Assembly (NCBI RefSeq): GCF_000497045.1
Contig: NW_015961990.1
Location: forward strand, 124,001 to 188,000
DNA: 64,000 bases
Direction of reading: 5' to 3'
From: Kalmanozyma brasiliensis GHG001
Lineage: Eukaryota; Basidiomycota; Ustilaginomycetes; Ustilaginales
Shown here: positions 37,552-47,576 of the stretch, in pieces
Layout of the letters: every line of letters starts with the position of its first letter
How positions within the stretch are numbered: the stretch's first letter is position 1
Program-made: the position numbers and the translations under genes
Notes under the pieces: generated by a model
The model's input: the letters and a program-made list of their open reading frames with translations, nothing else
What the model was told of the DNA's origin: nothing
Databases searched by the model: none

Positions 37552-38217
37552 TCATGCATCGTTCTCGAGCCCATGCGCCGCTTTTCGTCGGAAAGCAGCT
37601 TGATCCCTCAGCCACTGCCTGTACTGCTTGATACTGCCAATCTTTTCGCCGTAGTAATCCGGGACGGGATTCTGCACCGACTGCCTTGTCGGATCCACCC
37701 TGTTACGCTTGATGTGCTCATAAAAGTCGTGGTCCTTCTCTGCGATCTGCTTTGCGTTCTTCCTGTGCAGCAGGCTCCAGATCGAGTTGCCCACCGTGGG
37801 ACCTGTAAGCCAGCCCAGACCGGTGCATGCAAGTGTGAGACCCGCGTTGATGTAGATGGGATCCAGCCCGGCGATGGTGTTGGTAGGGTCGATTTCGAGC
37901 GTGAGGAAGTAGGAGCCGGCTGCAGCACCGGCAAGGAGAGTGGTGGGGATGGTGGTGACCATGCCTGCTAGACGACGCGATTTGCGCAGTTGAAGGTACT
38001 TGTCCCAACTAAGATTGCTGAGTTCATTGGATGGTGCTGCTGCAGGAGACGCCGAAGCTGGTGGTGTCGCTTTGAAGGGACCATTGCTGCTGCTGTTCGC
38101 GGGGGAAGTGGTTGAAATGGCTCGAGCGCTGCGTGCTAGCGTTGGTTGGCCAAGGGCGACACGGGACGACGAGGCGCCGAAAGAAGCGCCGATGTATCTC
38201 GCGGCGGGTGCAGACAT
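37552..38217 (-). CDS. PAM17: Pam17, TIM23 presequence-translocase motor subunit
   Basis: The product has 221 residues from the ATG at 38217, chosen because it begins a Ser/Ala/Arg mitochondrial presequence (about 1-50). The conserved core LSWDKYLQLRKSRRLAGMV is followed by two membrane segments, about 88-108 and 122-142 (TTIPTTLLAGAAAGSYFL and INAGLTLACTGLGWLTGP). The C-terminal matrix-facing block has KDHDFYEHIKRNRVDPTRQS and PVPDYYGEKIGSIKQYRQWL. This is the Pam17 family signature in order and spacing. Pam17 organises the PAM motor at the inner-membrane TIM23 channel. Convergent with MTF1 (125 bp) and divergent from DHH1. Confidence 0.94.
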   Translation of the reverse strand: MSAPAARYIGASFGASSSRVALGQPTLARSARAISTTSPANSSSNGPFKATPPASASPAAAPSNELSNLSWDKYLQLRKSRRLAGMVTTIPTTLLAGAAAGSYFLTLEIDPTNTIAGLDPIYINAGLTLACTGLGWLTGPTVGNSIWSLLHRKNAKQIAEKDHDFYEHIKRNRVDPTRQSVQNPVPDYYGEKIGSIKQYRQWLRDQAAFRRKAAHGLENDA

Positions 38218-39081
38218 ATTGTGGAGGCTGCTAGAGCGATGATGCTGCTGTAGATGACGATGATGAATGGTAGAGGAGGGAGGGTGACGTTGGTTGAAAG
38301 GCGTCGAGTCGAATTGCGCAAGAAGAATGTCGAGTCGAAAGCTTCTCGGCCGTGAAGCCTGCTGTTCTGATCGCCTGTTGCAAGCGCAATTTCTTCTGTC
38401 TCCGCTCAGGCAGTCACAGGTCAAGGGCGTAAAATGAAATCGGGTCAAAGCTCAAAAACGCTGTCGATGCGCTCATCGCCAGACAGCATTCCAACTTTGC
38501 CTTCAGTCTCATCACCATCACTACCTACGTTGCACGCAGCTTCAGCCAGCATCTATCCAACAACTTGACAAACGAAGCACTGCGTCAAAACAGCAAATTA
38601 ATCAAAGCAATCACTATTGATCTGCGCACTACTCCTCGACATCTATCCCGACTAGTCAGCGAGAGCGTTCTAGCCAACAACCACTGCGCATTCTTCTCAA
38701 TCACTTTCATCGTCTTGGCTGCTTCATTCGCAGCACGACAAACCATCATCCTAAGCTTTCTGTCCGATTTGAAAGCATCAGCACTCAGCCCTTGCTTCGG
38801 CTCGCCTACACTGCCTACAAATATCTGTGCAAGTTTGGCTGCCTCTCCCACAGTATACTCGCAAAGCGCAGGTCACGTTATCTCAAGGTCCTTTCGTGCT
38901 CTTCTCTAGCTATAGCCATCAACTCAGCTGCATCAGTTCGACTGCACTCAAAGAAGCTCTCCTCTAGCACGCACCCTACAAGTCTTGCAATCGGCATCCT
39001 CACTTAGACCGATCCCCCAAGCAGCCTCCATACCCAGCCTCCTTGCTTTCCATCGCCCGTCAGCCCTCATATCAAACTACA
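38218..39081. promoter_or_regulatory. Divergent PAM17/DHH1 intergenic region and DHH1 leader
   Basis: An 864-bp divergent spacer. The 450 bp before DHH1 are less GC-rich and C/A/T-rich, fitting a long 5' leader. I see no small conserved gene or RNA in it. Confidence 0.45.
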
Positions 39082-40548
39082 ATGTCATCATCAGGACCAG
39101 CACCAGGCCAATCTGAAGCAGCTTGGAAGCAGCAGATCACTTCCAAGCTCTCCAAGGATGAGCGTCCTCAGACCGAGGATGTCCTCAACACCAAAGGCAA
39201 CGAGTTCGAAGACTACTTCCTCAAACGTGAACTTCTTATGGGCATCTTTGAAGCCGGCTTCGAGCGTCCCTCTCCAATTCAAGAAGAGGCCATCCCTATC
39301 GCACTTACCGGTCGCGATATCCTTGCGCGAGCCAAGAACGGAACGGGCAAGACGGCAGCCTACGTCATCCCGTCCCTCGAGAAGCTCAACACCAAGAAGA
39401 ACAAGATCCAGGCTGTCCTCCTCGTGCCAACACGTGAGCTCGCATTGCAAACGAGTCAAGTCGCGAAGACGCTCGGAAAGCACCTCGGCGTCGAAGTCAT
39501 GGTCACCACAGGCGGAACTACGCTTCGCGATGATATCCTCCGTCTCGGCCAGACCGTCCACATGCTTGTCGGAACCCCTGGTCGTATCCTCGATCTTGCC
39601 GGCAAGGGAGTCGCCGATCTCAGCCAATGTACCACCTTTGTCATGGACGAAGCCGACAAGCTACTATCGCCCGAATTTACGCCCGTCATGGAACAGCTCC
39701 TCAGCTTTCTGCCCAAGGAGAGGCAAGTCATGCTCTTCTCTGCCACCTTCCCGCTCATCGTCAAGGACTTCAAGGACCGCAACATGGTCAAGCCCTACGA
39801 GATCAACCTCATGGACGAGCTCACACTGCGCGGTGTCACGCAGTACTACGCCTTTGTCGAGGAGCGACAAAAGGTGCACTGTCTCAACACGCTCTTCTCG
39901 AAACTGCAGATCAACCAGTCCATCATCTTTTGCAACTCGACCAACCGTGTCGAGCTGCTGGCCAAGAAGATCACCGAACTCGGCTACAGCTGCTTCTACT
40001 CGCACGCAAAGATGCTCCAAGCGCATCGAAACCGGGTCTTCCACGACTTCCGCAACGGTGCCTGCCGTAATCTGGTCTGCTCGGATCTGCTGACGCGAGG
40101 TATCGACATCCAGGCTGTCAATGTGGTCATCAACTTTGACTTCCCCAAGAACGCCGAGACGTACCTGCATCGTATCGGTCGTTCGGGTCGATTCGGTCAC
40201 CTGGGTCTTGCTATCAACCTGATCACCTACGAGGACCGATTCAACCTCTACCGCATCGAGCAGGAGCTGGGTACCGAGATCCAGCCTATTCCGAGCAACA
40301 TTGACAAGAGGCTGTACGTGGCTCCCTCGCTCATCCAGGAGGCGGAGAACAAGAACCAAAACGGTAACAGGCAGGAAGGCAGGCCTGTGATTCCCCCGGG
40401 CCAGCAGGCGATGCATGCCTCTGCCATCCCGCAGAACCAGAACTTTAGCAACACGGTGCCACACAGACATCGTGGTGGCGGACGAGGCGGTGGCGGTGGC
40501 GGGCGCGGTGGACGAGGCGGTCACAACGGTGGTGCGCCGGCGCAATAG
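39082..40548 (+). CDS. DHH1: DEAD-box RNA helicase Dhh1 (DDX6)
   Basis: The product has 488 residues from the ATG at 39082. All DEAD-box motifs are present: Q motif ([16 protein letters not shown]), motif I AKNGTGKT (about 84-91), [16 protein letters not shown] (about 190), SAT, the [17 protein letters not shown] region and [13 protein letters not shown]. The [19 protein letters not shown] leader is typical of the Dhh1/DDX6/Me31B branch. Dhh1 promotes decapping and translational repression in P-bodies with Dcp2, Pat1 and Edc3. The C-terminal tail (about 430-488) is Asn/Gln then RGG-like Gly-rich, suited to RNA binding or condensate formation. ATG 39082 precedes the conserved N-terminus; a Met at 39043 would add 13 unconserved residues. 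Confidence 0.96.
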   Translation: MSSSGPAPGQSEAAWKQQITSKLSKDERPQTEDVLNTKGNEFEDYFLKRELLMGIFEAGFERPSPIQEEAIPIALTGRDILARAKNGTGKTAAYVIPSLEKLNTKKNKIQAVLLVPTRELALQTSQVAKTLGKHLGVEVMVTTGGTTLRDDILRLGQTVHMLVGTPGRILDLAGKGVADLSQCTTFVMDEADKLLSPEFTPVMEQLLSFLPKERQVMLFSATFPLIVKDFKDRNMVKPYEINLMDELTLRGVTQYYAFVEERQKVHCLNTLFSKLQINQSIIFCNSTNRVELLAKKITELGYSCFYSHAKMLQAHRNRVFHDFRNGACRNLVCSDLLTRGIDIQAVNVVINFDFPKNAETYLHRIGRSGRFGHLGLAINLITYEDRFNLYRIEQELGTEIQPIPSNIDKRLYVAPSLIQEAENKNQNGNRQEGRPVIPPGQQAMHASAIPQNQNFSNTVPHRHRGGGRGGGGGGRGGRGGHNGGAPAQ

Positions 40549-41246
40549 TCGCCGCCTCGCACCATCGCCCCTTCGCGCCGTCTGGCCTTCACTTGCCATC
40601 CCTGGTCCCCTCGGCGGCTGCCTCTCATTCTTCTCTTTTGTTCCGCATCATGCGACCGGCCCAGATTGCAGGCCCGATCTCGGGAGCTCAGTCGTTCGCT
40701 TCCCATTCTGCCCTCGGTCCGAGGCTGCACGAGCATTCCAAGCAGCATGCTCCGATCGCTTCGTCGCAACCTCGACACTCATCTCTTCGCCCACGTCTCG
40801 CGTTTGCTGCGGCCGTCCAAGCTCAGCAAGCGTTCACCTTGGCGGAGATCTCATATTTCCCCTATTCGTCGTCTGCCCTCATCATCACCCTGTCGCTCAT
40901 CCTCTCCTAACATCTTCCGACAACCTCACATCACACCATTCGCATCTTCGCGCTTCACATTTACCACTCATCTTTACCCTCGCTCCTCCCATTCCGCTCC
41001 TCCGCCTTTCGTACCTCCGTCCATCTGTCCTCGCCGTCCCCTACGCTCATCATCCTCCGCACTCCTAATCCATCATCATCATCCCCCTCATCTGGTCGTC
41101 TGTGCTTTGTGTGATGCTTTCGGGCGTGCTGTGTGCGCGTTGAGTCTTGATTGAGAATGGCATTGCTTTTGAATCGATGTTGAACATGCGGTGGGTATCT
41201 TTCGGCTGTGCAGCCGTATGTGATGCAGCGTCGTTGTGCGGGCGTG
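40549..41246. other. Convergent 3' region DHH1/TFB5
   Basis: A 698-bp pyrimidine-rich, stop-interrupted stretch after DHH1, probably a long 3'UTR and the TFB5 3' end. No gene or RNA is seen. Confidence 0.45.
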
Positions 41247-41603
41247 CTATGCCTCCAGCGTGTAGGTGTTCTTCTCGAGCTGCGCAATCACAAGTTTCAT
41301 CTCGTCAGCAACTGCTCCCCATCTCAGCCCATCAGTGGGGGTGGTGTACGTACCTCGACCTCCAGTTCGGCCCGGAGCCAATCCACTCGGTCGGGGGAGA
41401 CGAGCAGATGCGTGTCGTCCAGATCCATAATGATGAACCGATTGCGTTCGTCCAGTGACAGAATGAGCTGTTTCACCGCCGCATCGCTACCAACACCGCA
41501 AATCCGACAAAGCAGACGAAGCAAGCGTTAGTGAGAGTCAAGAGGGGACAGTGTGGAGGCAGGAACGTACCAGGTCAACAGCATGCCTTTGTACGCTTTC
41601 ATC
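41247..41603 (-). CDS. TFB5: TFIIH subunit Tfb5 (TTDA/GTF2H5), three short exons
   Basis: The exons, in transcript order, are 41569-41603, 41354-41486 and 41247-41279, giving 66 residues. Intron 1 (41487-41568, 82 nt) has donor GTACGT, branch CTAAC and acceptor GGTAG. Intron 2 (41280-41353, 74 nt) has donor GTACGT, branch CTGAC and acceptor GCGCAG. The Cys codon is split across intron 1. The product has the family core: a KG-x-L start (MKAYKGML), TCDAAVKQLILSLDE, FIIMDLDDTHLLV, and a final acidic helix ending NTYTLEA. Tfb5 stabilises TFIIH through Tfb2/p52 for nucleotide-excision repair and transcription initiation. Length matches the 67-72 residues usual in eukaryotes. The exact splice sites are inferred but agree in frame, signals and homology. 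Confidence 0.9.
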
Positions 41604-42286
41604 GCGACGACGAGGGATGGTGGTCGTGAGACGAGGGCGAGAGCTGATGGACACGGCGTCAAACCTCCACCCAACGCGGGCAGTGGGCTTAACAGCTAAG
41701 CATATTTCTGCACCATCAATCTCACTACAAATCAGTCACAGTAAAGGGCTTCCGAGAGTGCTGCTCGCCTTCGACGCCGGTGCAATGTCTGAGCACATGA
41801 AGATGGAACCGCAAACCTCTGATGAGACGGTCAAGGAAAAGCGAGGGTGGTCGAACAAGCGCTGGGATGCTGAGCAAGGCTGTCCGCACCGAAAATGCAG
41901 CTGCAAAAAGATGACCACGAAAAGCACCCTCATGAAGCCGGATCGCCGTCCTGTTGGACTCATCTTACAACCATACGTCGCCCTTGCATGCACTCAGACG
42001 AGCTCAAACGACTGATCCTGCATGACCAGAAGCAGATTCGTGCCGCCAGAGAACAAAAGGATCACCCACAAGGCAAATGAAAGCCGCGGCAGGAGGTCCA
42101 AGCGCCGCCCAAAATTTCATCCCACCTGCAGCTGCACATGCACCACCAACTCGACCCTTCTCGCTCCCTCTTCCAACAGCATTATCTCGTCATCCGCCAT
42201 CTCAACCCCTCAAACAAACAGCACCGTTGACATCCTGGCACTCATAGCTTCCATCTCCATGTCTCAAAACGCAAAAAAAAATCGTC
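41604..42286. other. Intergenic TFB5 promoter side
   Basis: A 683-bp gap containing the TFB5 promoter (toward the left) and the 3' flank of the tRNA gene. A CAAAATTTC box lies at 42110-42118. No other gene is supported. Confidence 0.4.
42273..42281 (-). terminator. Pol III T-run terminator of tRNA-Ser
   Basis: Nine consecutive A on the plus strand read as T9 on the tRNA strand, starting 5 nt after the tRNA 3' end. This is a standard RNA polymerase III terminator. Confidence 0.85.
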
Positions 42287-42418
42287 CGACGCCTGTGAGA
42301 TTCGAACTCACGCCCTCAGAGAGGATATCCTATCATTCGCGCTTGCGAAATGCTCACCTGTCTTTTCTGCGAGAGAAATAGTAGCAGGGATACGTGTTAA
42401 CCACTCCACCAAAGCGTC
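42287..42418 (-). tRNA. tRNA-Ser(GCT) with a 50-nt intron
   Basis: The 132-nt gene gives an 82-nt mature class II tRNA. The acceptor stem pairs GACGCTT (42418-42412) with AGGCGTC (42294-42288), with discriminator G at 42287. The D-arm and A box read TGGTGGAGTGGTTAA. The anticodon stem TATCC/GGATA encloses the loop C-T-GCT-A-A, with the anticodon at 42385-42383. The intron (42332-42381) lies one base 3' of the anticodon, the canonical place. The long variable arm has a CCTC/GAGG stem, as in serine tRNAs. The T arm GTGAG-TTCGAAT-CTCAC includes the B box. It decodes AGC/AGU codons. Pairing is complete in all stems, and a T9 terminator follows. Confidence 0.95.
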
Positions 42419-42993
42419 CGTCACGTGTAGAGGCAGGCTGTGATAAGCGTACATATTGGGTGCCTTTGTTCGAATCTCACAGGTCTAAAGAAAAGCATGG
42501 CGGAGTTGGAAGTTGAGGCCCTGCGTAGAAGATCAACTGAGTCCCAACGTGCGTTGCTTCCATGGATAGGCTTGCTGATCCGGGAGCTGACACTCTCTCG
42601 CCCTTGCTTGACTGAGCACCTCGAACGATTTCTTGTGGTGAAGTTGTTCAGGCTCTGACTCTGCAAGTTCATCAACAACGACCGATGTGACCATGGCTGG
42701 GTGTCCCTGTGTGAGAGGTTGCGGCAATGACGGGAGGGTGCATGTGGATCTGTCTGGCTGAGCGTGGGCTGTGTGCGTGTGTGAGTGGAGGTGAAACACA
42801 AATTTGGCAACACACCGTGCCTGCATCAGCCCTTCCTTCTATCATCCTCACCTGTCATCATCCGAACACCCTCATTCTCGATCATCGACCAGGCTCGTCA
42901 ACCTACATCTTCGCATGGCTTCCATCTAGTCTGTTGGGTGCTTCAGCGCCATCCTCACCACCTACACAGAGCTTCCCGCCGCAGATTCTCACC
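42419..42993. other. Intergenic tRNA-Ser to CSC1, with a tRNA T-arm remnant
   Basis: A 575-bp gap with the tRNA 5' flank and the CSC1 promoter and leader. At 42468-42483 on plus is a 16-base copy of the tRNA T-arm and 3' sequence (GTTCGAATCTCACAGG), inverted relative to the tRNA. The CSC1 frame is open upstream to 42727 but shows no family residues there. Confidence 0.5.
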
Positions 42994-45900
42994 ATGTCGG
43001 AAGCACAGCAGCTCCCCTTTGACTTCTACGCATATACCCGCTCAGCGGTCGCTGCCGCCGCTGCAGCTACCACCACGACCGCAGCAACCATCATCAACAG
43101 TGGCATCGATTGGGAGGGCACCAATCCAGGAGGACCCGGCGGAGGAGGAAACAACAACGGCTCGGATGGCAACCCTGCCATTCCGCTCCCCAACCAACGA
43201 GCCTACCAGGGCCCCTGGCTCTCCCAGCAGCTCTCGCTCTCCATCTTCATCGGTCTCTCCTCATTCTTCATCTTTGTCATCGTCCGACGTCGCAATGCCG
43301 CCCTCTTTGCGCCCCGCACCAAGCTGAAGGGTTTCTCACCACTCGACAACGGCCACGACTCGGGCTACTTCGGCTGGATCATGCCCACGCTCAAAACCGA
43401 GGAGATGCGCATTTTGCAGACCGTCGGCATGGACGCTGCTATTCTCCTGAGCTTCTTGAAAATGGGCTTTTGGCTCTTCTTCAGCCTGAGCTGCTGGAGC
43501 ATCTTGGTGCTGATGCCCGTCAACTACTGGCAGAACGGCGTCCTGGACGGAGTGAGCCCCGCGGAGGATAGGGACAACGCGACCGATCCCTACTCGTCCA
43601 GGAACAGTGTTACAGGTGTCTGGACCGAGCTCATCTTCGGTCCACTGAAGGAGAAGCAGCCTCACGGACCGCTGCCACAACTGCCGCTGCCGAGCAACCC
43701 GCCTCAGGCCCGAGTCTACCACGCAACGCACCTCATCTCGACCTACCTCGTCACGCTCCTCGCCATGCGCGCCATCTGGATCAACTACCAGCGCTTCGTC
43801 CGCTCCCGTCAACTGTACATTCTCGAGATCCTCGAGTCGATCCCAGCTCGCACTGTCGAGGTTCGCGACCTTCCCGCACACCTACGCGACGAAAAGGCGC
43901 TCGCAGAGTACTTTGAGAACATGGACATGCCCGTCGAGTCCACCGCGGTCGTACGCAACACTGAGGGTCTATCGAGACTGCTCAACCAGCGATCGCAGGC
44001 GTTGCAACAACTGGAAAAGACCTGGGTCGGGTGGCTGGGCAATCCTACCGATGCGGAGGGCTACGATCCCGAAAAGATCATGCTCCTCGCGGCAAGTGCC
44101 AGTCAAGACGATGGTCCGACTTCGGACGTGACCGATGATCTGGTTAGGATCAGCGTCGACGAGGATCGTCCGAATCGCAGCTCCAGCGGCGATCTCGAGA
44201 GCACCCGTCTTCTCGGTGGCGGTTCACCCAGCGCAGGCATGCTCGGTGCAGACTCGATTCGCACCCATCGACCTCGTCCTACCGTTCGCAAGCAGTGGTG
44301 GAATCCGTTCAGCGACAAGGTGGATGCTATCGACGAGCTCACTCGCCGTTTCAACGCTGTTGATCGAGCGGTCCGACGCCGACGCAAGACCGGTCGTTTC
44401 CCTGGTGGCAACGTGGGCTTTGTCACGTTCGAAAGCGCAGCAAGTGCACAGATTGCCTCTCAGACGGTGCACTATCCCATTCCAGCCTACTGCTCAACCT
44501 CCATGGCGCAGGAGCCGCGAGACATCATCTGGTCCAACATTGACCTCTCGAACAACGACCGCAGGGTGCGACAGGTGCTCGTCTCGATCTTCATGGTCGC
44601 CGTGCTCGTCTTCTACATCCCACCACTGGTGTTCCTTGCAAGTTTCGTCTCGCCCGGTGCGATCAAGAAGTATGCGCCCTGGCTCGACAGGCTGCTGGAC
44701 ACGGATCAGAGGCTGAGGGCGCTGGTGACGAACAATTTGCCTTCGCTCGTCGTCATCGGGTTCAACGCCTTGCTGCCGCTCGTGCTCGAGTACTCGTCGT
44801 ACCTGCAAGGTCTCAAGGCGAGGAGTCTGGTCGAGTACAGTCTGCTCAAGAAGTACTACCTCTTCCTCATGGTCTCCGTGGTCTTCATCTTCCTCATCGC
44901 AACAACGGCGTGGGGAGTGCTGCAGGAGCTGGCCGAGAACCCCATGCGCGTCATCGACAAGTTTGCCGCCTCTCTACCCAAAGCGCGCTTCTTCTCGCTC
45001 TCCTACGTCATCCTTCAAGGTCTCGCCCTGCAACCACTCCAACTCCTTCAGCTGCCCACCCTGATCCTACGTGGCTTCTACCGCTTGTTCCTCACTCGCA
45101 CACCACGCGAGTTCGCCGAGCTCAACGCACCCCCCACCCTCGCCATGGGCAACGTCTACCCGCAAGCGCTGCTCATCTTCACCCTCTGCATCCTCTACTC
45201 GATCGTCTCGCCCCTCATCGTCATCTTCGGCGCCATCTACTTCGGCATCGCCTACGTGGTCAACAAGTACAAGCTGCTCTACGTCTTCTACAAGCCGTAC
45301 GAGTCTCAGGGGCAGGCGTGGCCGATCTCGGCGAGTAGATGCATCTGGGCGCTGGTGCTGTTCCACATTTTCCAGTTCTCGCTTTTCTCGGTGAGGAAGG
45401 AGTTGTGGATGAGCACGGGGTTGATCCCGCTGATCCTGTTTACGTTTTGGTTCAACGGGCATTTGGAGACGACCTTTGGGCCGCTGACGAACCATGTGAA
45501 TCTGAGTAGCGTGGTGGAGGTGCTCAAGGAGAGCAGTGCGGATCCGAGCGTGGCGGAGCTGGCGCAGAACGGCCCGCCAAGTGTCGCGCGCGCAGACCTG
45601 GGCGATAATGTTACCAGCACGGATCCGTCCGCCGTCACTGCCGCTGGTGCTAGCAACACCGCTCCCAAATCCGGCACCATGACACCGAGCAGCAGCCGCA
45701 GCAAGCAACTACTATCCCTCGATCCGTCGCACAAGATCGATCGCGAGTTCACCAAGCTCGCTCTAGCCCGGTACAGTCACGATGAGGAGGACGAGACGCT
45801 GTTCGTGGCGCAGCGCGATACCAAGACGGACTATCGCGAGCCTCCTGGTGCGGGCTACTATCCAGGTGTGCTCAATACGGGTCGTCGGCGATATGGTCAT

Positions 45901-46575
45901 CCGGCGATCACGGGGATTCTGCCAGAGCTGTGGCTGCCCGTGCCGAGTCACCGGTTGGAGGAGGGCGGGGAGGACGTGACGGCGCCCGATGACCTCGAGG
46001 CGAACGCAACGGGTATGGCGTCCGCTACAACCTCTGCGTTGGGTGCACCCCGAGGTGAACGCCAGGCGGATACGAACAGCCTCAGTGGCACAGCAGCACG
46101 GATTCGTGCTCGCGCACTGTCCAAAGCTGAACCGCTCATTCTGTCGTTACGCAAACGCAAGTCGAGTCTGATGTCCGGTCGACCACGCCAAGCCTCCTCG
46201 TCGCCCTCCCCGATTTCTCCGGCTGGACAGAGACCTTCACAAGACGGCACATCGGTCGACCGCGACTCACCCTCGGTGTACGCAGGCGATGCGGAGAACG
46301 ACTTTGGCGTGTGGTCTGATGGCGTCTCTGGACCTCAGGGTAGCAGTTCATCGGCTGCAATCGGCGAGGCGCTTAGTGGAGGATATGCGGTTGCACCGGC
46401 CAGATCGCACATTCGCGCGGCAAGGAAGGGCAGGGAGGACGCAGAGATCGGGGTCAACGAGGAAGACGACGATGAGGAAGGCGTGTACATTCATCGCACC
46501 GCCACAAGGGGCGGCAGGTATAGGAGGGTCAGTGGCGTGCCTGGCCCAGCCACGGGCGCGCCGTATCACGATTGA
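42994..46575 (+). CDS. CSC1: CSC1/OSCA/TMEM63-type osmosensitive cation channel
   Basis: The product has 1193 residues from the ATG at 42994, in frame with a longer stretch that shows no homology. One N-terminal membrane segment (about 75-95) is followed by the RSN1-type two-helix region. A large cytosolic domain comes next (about 270-520), with TVEVRDLPAHLRDEKALAEYF, the family's RNA-recognition-like PHM7 domain. The pore module of several helices spans about 525-815, with NNLPSLVVIGFNALLPLVLEY and PQALLIFTLCILYSIVSPLI. The C-terminus (about 850-1193) is long, cytosolic and Ser/Arg-rich. The family forms plasma-membrane Ca2+-permeable channels gated by hyperosmotic or mechanical stress. Whether it localises to the plasma membrane or an organelle is unknown. 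Confidence 0.9.
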   Translation: MSEAQQLPFDFYAYTRSAVAAAAAATTTTAATIINSGIDWEGTNPGGPGGGGNNNGSDGNPAIPLPNQRAYQGPWLSQQLSLSIFIGLSSFFIFVIVRRRNAALFAPRTKLKGFSPLDNGHDSGYFGWIMPTLKTEEMRILQTVGMDAAILLSFLKMGFWLFFSLSCWSILVLMPVNYWQNGVLDGVSPAEDRDNATDPYSSRNSVTGVWTELIFGPLKEKQPHGPLPQLPLPSNPPQARVYHATHLISTYLVTLLAMRAIWINYQRFVRSRQLYILEILESIPARTVEVRDLPAHLRDEKALAEYFENMDMPVESTAVVRNTEGLSRLLNQRSQALQQLEKTWVGWLGNPTDAEGYDPEKIMLLAASASQDDGPTSDVTDDLVRISVDEDRPNRSSSGDLESTRLLGGGSPSAGMLGADSIRTHRPRPTVRKQWWNPFSDKVDAIDELTRRFNAVDRAVRRRRKTGRFPGGNVGFVTFESAASAQIASQTVHYPIPAYCSTSMAQEPRDIIWSNIDLSNNDRRVRQVLVSIFMVAVLVFYIPPLVFLASFVSPGAIKKYAPWLDRLLDTDQRLRALVTNNLPSLVVIGFNALLPLVLEYSSYLQGLKARSLVEYSLLKKYYLFLMVSVVFIFLIATTAWGVLQELAENPMRVIDKFAASLPKARFFSLSYVILQGLALQPLQLLQLPTLILRGFYRLFLTRTPREFAELNAPPTLAMGNVYPQALLIFTLCILYSIVSPLIVIFGAIYFGIAYVVNKYKLLYVFYKPYESQGQAWPISASRCIWALVLFHIFQFSLFSVRKELWMSTGLIPLILFTFWFNGHLETTFGPLTNHVNLSSVVEVLKESSADPSVAELAQNGPPSVARADLGDNVTSTDPSAVTAAGASNTAPKSGTMTPSSSRSKQLLSLDPSHKIDREFTKLALARYSHDEEDETLFVAQRDTKTDYREPPGAGYYPGVLNTGRRRYGHPAITGILPELWLPVPSHRLEEGGEDVTAPDDLEANATGMASATTSALGAPRGERQADTNSLSGTAARIRARALSKAEPLILSLRKRKSSLMSGRPRQASSSPSPISPAGQRPSQDGTSVDRDSPSVYAGDAENDFGVWSDGVSGPQGSSSSAAIGEALSGGYAVAPARSHIRAARKGREDAEIGVNEEDDDEEGVYIHRTATRGGRYRRVSGVPGPATGAPYHD

Positions 46576-47576
46576 TTCCGAATTCTCGGGTTATCCTCTG
46601 AATGATCAATGCATTCCGAGTCCAACATGGTCCCTGATTGTGTCAGAGTGTCCTGCCTCCGGGTGTTTGGTTTCGAAGTGAAGCGAGGCAAGACGTGCTT
46701 GTCATTGTTCTCGACGCATGTGGGGTGTTTGCGTGCTTGCCAGTGGTCAATGGTGTCAGATCGGAGGCTCGTGGGGGATACGGACTTCACCGTGGGGCGG
46801 GCAAAGATGGGCCGCGGCGCGGCTACCGAGTTTTCCTTAGCGAAGTCGGAAAGTTTCGCCTAAATTTTCTTTTTGACAGGCCGAGATCGACCCTTCGGGT
46901 CGGATTTTCTTTGCCGCCTGCCGCGCCCGTTTAACCCGGTCACGCCATTCGCGTTCGTTTCGGGATTCATGTCGTTGGAGTGATGGTGCGGTAGTGGATG
47001 AGCGGCAACAACGATCCAGACCACTCTTGACATCTTGGCGTCGACGGACCGAGCTCTCTGCGAAAAAAGGGAGCGCACATAGTTCAAGGTTTTGTTTCGT
47101 GGAAGTCGGAAAATTTTGCACGCTGCATGTCCAACAACGCCCCTCGATTGGACCGAAATGTCGTGATCCCCGCCTGCAACCCACTGCGGGTGTCTATTGT
47201 GTTTGGCATGCTCCATCTGCAGCCGGCTCGTCGAGGGATTCGTTTGATTCGTCCGACCTGTCGTTTGTGGGTGTCCATTCATGCGCAGAATGGCGCAATG
47301 TCGTGGCTTAAGATTCGGATCGGTTCGAATCACATTCCTGCCCGCAAAAAGTTGACGAGATGCCATGTGGTCTGTTCTGCGCTAGGACGGGTCGATGGTC
47401 TGGCCCTTCGCAACGAGTCTTGTTTGCGTCGTGCATGGACGCTCTCCTTGAACATCTTTGAGATATAACCCCTTCCCAACCTTTGAGTATCGCTCCTTCC
47501 TTCCTCCCACCAACCCTTCATCTACTTTCCCTCCAAGAATCAGTCTCACGTGGCAGGAGCATTGTATTCGACCACA
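46576..47576. other. Intergenic CSC1 to amino-acid permease; repeated GTCGGAAA box
   Basis: A 1-kb gap between two plus-strand genes. The motif GTCGGAAA-R-TTT appears twice (46845 and 47105), a third copy being near MTF1 (35554). A small perfect hairpin CGACCC-TTC-GGGTCG lies at 46888-46902, followed by a T-rich run. The right end is the permease promoter and leader. No coding gene is supported. Confidence 0.4.
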
